Assembly: GCA_026225015.1 (NCBI GenBank)
Contig: JAMFRY010000097.1
Coordinates: 1-5,672, forward strand
DNA from: Alphaproteobacteria bacterium
GTDB lineage: Bacteria > Pseudomonadota > Alphaproteobacteria > Acetobacterales > Acetobacteraceae
DNA: 5,672 bases
Direction: 5' to 3'
Below the pieces are notes generated by a model. That model did no database searches. It saw only the letters and a program-made list of their open reading frames with translations, and was not told the origin of the DNA. A program made the translations under genes and the position numbers. Of the stretch, positions 4,227-5,672 are shown piece by piece. The first letter of the stretch is position 1, and each line of letters begins with the position of its first letter.

Positions 4227-5672
4227 CTAGGCGTGCATGCGGCGCCGGTATCGCCAGTAGCCGCGCAGGCTGCGTCGGCGAATTTCCTCCAATTTCTCAC
4301 CTTCCAGCAGCAGCGTGGCGCAGGATTTCTGTTTCCGGATTATGGCGCTGAAATCCGGGTGCAAAAGCATGCTGCCGCCGGCATTTTCGAACGCGTTGCG
4401 GTTGCCGGTTTCCAAATAGGTCTCCGCCGGCGCATTCTCGGCAAATACCACCGCATGCTCGGTGAGTTGCACATGGTAATAGGTCACCCGGGCGAGCGAT
4501 TTGCGACAGATATTCCAGCCATTCAACAAAAGCTGAGCAGGCACCAGGACATCATCGATCAGCAGCGCATGATCCGGCGAGACCCATAAATCCCGCCGCG
4601 GCACGTCGTCGCCCAACGCATTTGCCGCGATGCAGACCGGCTGCACCTGTTCCGGGCGCGGATGAAGCGCCAAGTCGATTGTTCGATGTCCGATCCAAAT
4701 GATCGGCTGGTCCTCGCCGGTTTGGGTAATAACGGTTTCGCCGACAGCAAGATCCTCCACCGCCACCTCGCCTTTTGGGGTAAGAATGCGGGTGCCCGCG
4801 ACGAAACAAGGTGCGCCGGGCACCAGCGAAATGGTGGTGCTCGTGCCGCTGCTGGTGACGCTGAAATCCGCCGTCGTGAAGCTGCCGACAATATCAACCA
4901 CTTCGCCGGTAGCACCATTGCGCAGGATCAGGCCGGATCCGGGAGAGAAACTCTCCGTCGCCATGCTGTAGTCGTTCAGGATGATGGTATCGCCTTGCTC
5001 GAATCCATAAACCGGCTGCCGGGCCGCGAGCGCGGCGCCGGTGCCGGAAATCAGCCAATGCGCGCCAGACTCGAAATTGATGGCGCCGAATCCGTTGAAC
5101 TGACTGCCAATCCCGCTCAGAGTCCCTGGTGTCGATCCTGCAAGATTCAGCCTACCGGTTCCGGTTTTGTCGGTAACATTGCCATTGAACACCGCGCCAG
5201 GATCGATGGTGAGCGAGAAGGACGTGCCGTAGACGGCATTCGCACCGCCGCCGACCGTACCCGAATTGGTGAAATAGCCCTGGTTGAGCTCAACGCCGTT
5301 GAGTCCGCCGCCGATGGAACCTGAATTGACCGCCGTTCCGCCCAGAAGCTGTACACCATAACGCAGGCCATACACATCGCCTGAATTGTTGAAGGTAGTG
5401 CCGGTGACCAGGCTTACCGCCACCTGCTGCGCGGCGATGATGCCGAAGTTGTAAACCGTGCCGTTGCGCAAATTCACGCCGAGCCCCGCGGCACCCAGGG
5501 TGCCCGCGATAATGCCAAGCTCCGGCGTCAGGCCCCACACCTTGAGCGCATGCGCGGTGATGTAACCGGCGGTGCCCAGAAACATCGCATGTCCGAAAGA
5601 CAACAGGCCGCCATAGCCAACCAGCAGATTGAACGCACAGGCGAGCAGCGCAAAGCACAGCGCCTGCATCAC
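4227..5672 (-). CDS. Chimeric reading frame: LivM permease N-terminus fused to beta-repeat Hint-domain protein (5' partial)
   Basis: One open frame of 481 visible codons holds two unrelated parts. Residues 1 to about 65 match a branched-chain amino acid ABC permease of the LivM type (NLLVGYGGLLSFGHA at 15-29, then a hydrophobic segment at about 48-64). Residues 66-148 are four imperfect 20-21-residue repeats with an N-x-G core (Asn75, Asn95/96, Asn116, Asn136), as in autotransporter-like beta-helix passengers. Residues 150-285 are a Gly/Ser/Thr-rich beta domain. From Cys289 (PCFVAGTRI) to about residue 435 is a Hint_2 domain with SPDH ending at His368 as the likely block-B histidine. A basic tail (RRRSLRGYWRYRRR) ends the protein. 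Such Hint proteins are common in Acetobacteraceae, probably secreted, with unknown substrates. The frame is open to the right edge and the permease match starts internally, so the true start lies outside. Whether the fusion is expressed or artefactual is unknown. Confidence 0.8.
   Translation of the reverse strand: MMQALCFALLACAFNLLVGYGGLLSFGHAMFLGTAGYITAHALKVWGLTPELGIIAGTLGAAGLGVNLRNGTVYNFGIIAAQQVAVSLVTGTTFNNSGDVYGLRYGVQLLGGTAVNSGSIGGGLNGVELNQGYFTNSGTVGGGANAVYGTSFSLTIDPGAVFNGNVTDKTGTGRLNLAGSTPGTLSGIGSQFNGFGAINFESGAHWLISGTGAALAARQPVYGFEQGDTIILNDYSMATESFSPGSGLILRNGATGEVVDIVGSFTTADFSVTSSGTSTTISLVPGAPCFVAGTRILTPKGEVAVEDLAVGETVITQTGEDQPIIWIGHRTIDLALHPRPEQVQPVCIAANALGDDVPRRDLWVSPDHALLIDDVLVPAQLLLNGWNICRKSLARVTYYHVQLTEHAVVFAENAPAETYLETGNRNAFENAGGSMLLHPDFSAIIRKQKSCATLLLEGEKLEEIRRRSLRGYWRYRRRMHA
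5476..5672 (-). pseudogene. livM: livM fragment (branched-chain amino acid ABC permease), truncated at fusion junction
   Basis: This is the permease part of the chimera. It covers the first conserved block of LivM, in which a helix leads into NLLVGYGGLLSFGHA, followed by the GTAGYITAHALKVWGL segment and part of the next helix (GIIAGTLGAA). LivM proteins are normally about 300-400 residues with eight or more membrane helices and an EAA-type loop that contacts the LivG/LivF ATPases. Everything after the second or third helix is absent here, so this copy cannot be a working permease. The upstream 5' end, and possibly livH, would be to the right of the window. The exact boundary is uncertain by about ten codons because both partners are Gly/Ala-rich at the joint. 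Confidence 0.6.
5487..5508. repeat. Palindrome at the LivM/Hint fusion junction
   Basis: GGCACCC (5490-5496) and GGGTGCC (5498-5504) are perfect reverse complements around a single central A. Allowing one bulged C at 5505, pairing extends by CGC (5487-5489) with GCG (5506-5508), giving a 10-bp interrupted stem. It encodes the Gly-Thr-Leu-Gly-Ala-Ala stretch of the permease part and lies within about ten bases of where similarity switches to the beta-repeat protein. Such structures can promote slippage or template switching, but GC-rich coding DNA yields them by chance too. The sequence is observed; any role is inferred. Confidence 0.4.

Noticed and set aside
4662..5324. A 220-codon plus-strand open frame antisense to the Hint-domain gene
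   Set aside because: The opposite frame has clear Hint and beta-repeat motifs; this frame has an unstructured Arg/Gly/Ala-rich translation and no convincing ribosome binding site.
5670..5672. GTG at the extreme right edge as the true start of the chimeric gene
   Set aside because: In LivM proteins the corresponding Val-Met is internal to a helix, with several dozen residues usually before it. The codon is at the window boundary only by chance, so the real start is probably outside.

Overview
The window is GC-rich, densely packed bacterial DNA. Gene content and order point to an alphaproteobacterium, most likely an Acetobacteraceae/Rhodospirillales member: a three-domain aminopeptidase P, a DUF1127 small protein, a DUF465 gene directly upstream of purE-purK, and a Hint-domain surface-type protein of a kind common in acetic acid bacteria. 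The family assignment is inference from protein flavour, not from a marker gene.

Layout from left to right. Positions 1-1558 hold the 5' part (519 codons, minus strand) of an aminopeptidase P gene whose 3' end lies beyond the left edge. A 149-nt divergent intergenic region follows, with a 12-bp inverted repeat that encloses a smaller hairpin. It leads on the plus strand into a DUF1127 gene (1708-1965). This gene is convergent, with only a 4-nt gap, to a minus-strand operon DUF465-purE-purK (3809 down to 1970). All three operon genes overlap by 4 nt, and purE appears to use a TTG start. PurE and PurK together carry out the carboxylation step of de novo purine synthesis (AIR to N5-CAIR to CAIR). 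A 177-nt region separates this operon from a second, divergent DUF465 gene (3987-4169, plus) that has a strong ribosome binding site. This region contains an 11-nt-spaced direct repeat overlapping a possible promoter. A REP-like palindrome (4172-4208) lies between that gene and the next, which is convergent to it.

The right quarter (4227-5672, minus) is one uninterrupted reading frame that joins two unrelated proteins. About 65 residues of a LivM-type branched-chain amino acid ABC permease run directly into the middle of a beta-repeat surface protein ending in a Hint (hedgehog/intein) domain. A near-perfect palindrome sits on the permease side of the junction. This chimera is the most unusual object in the window. 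It could be a real deletion/fusion, or an assembly or binning chimera. The rest is ordinary core metabolism and small conserved proteins, and I see no sign of a complete novel defence or mobile system.
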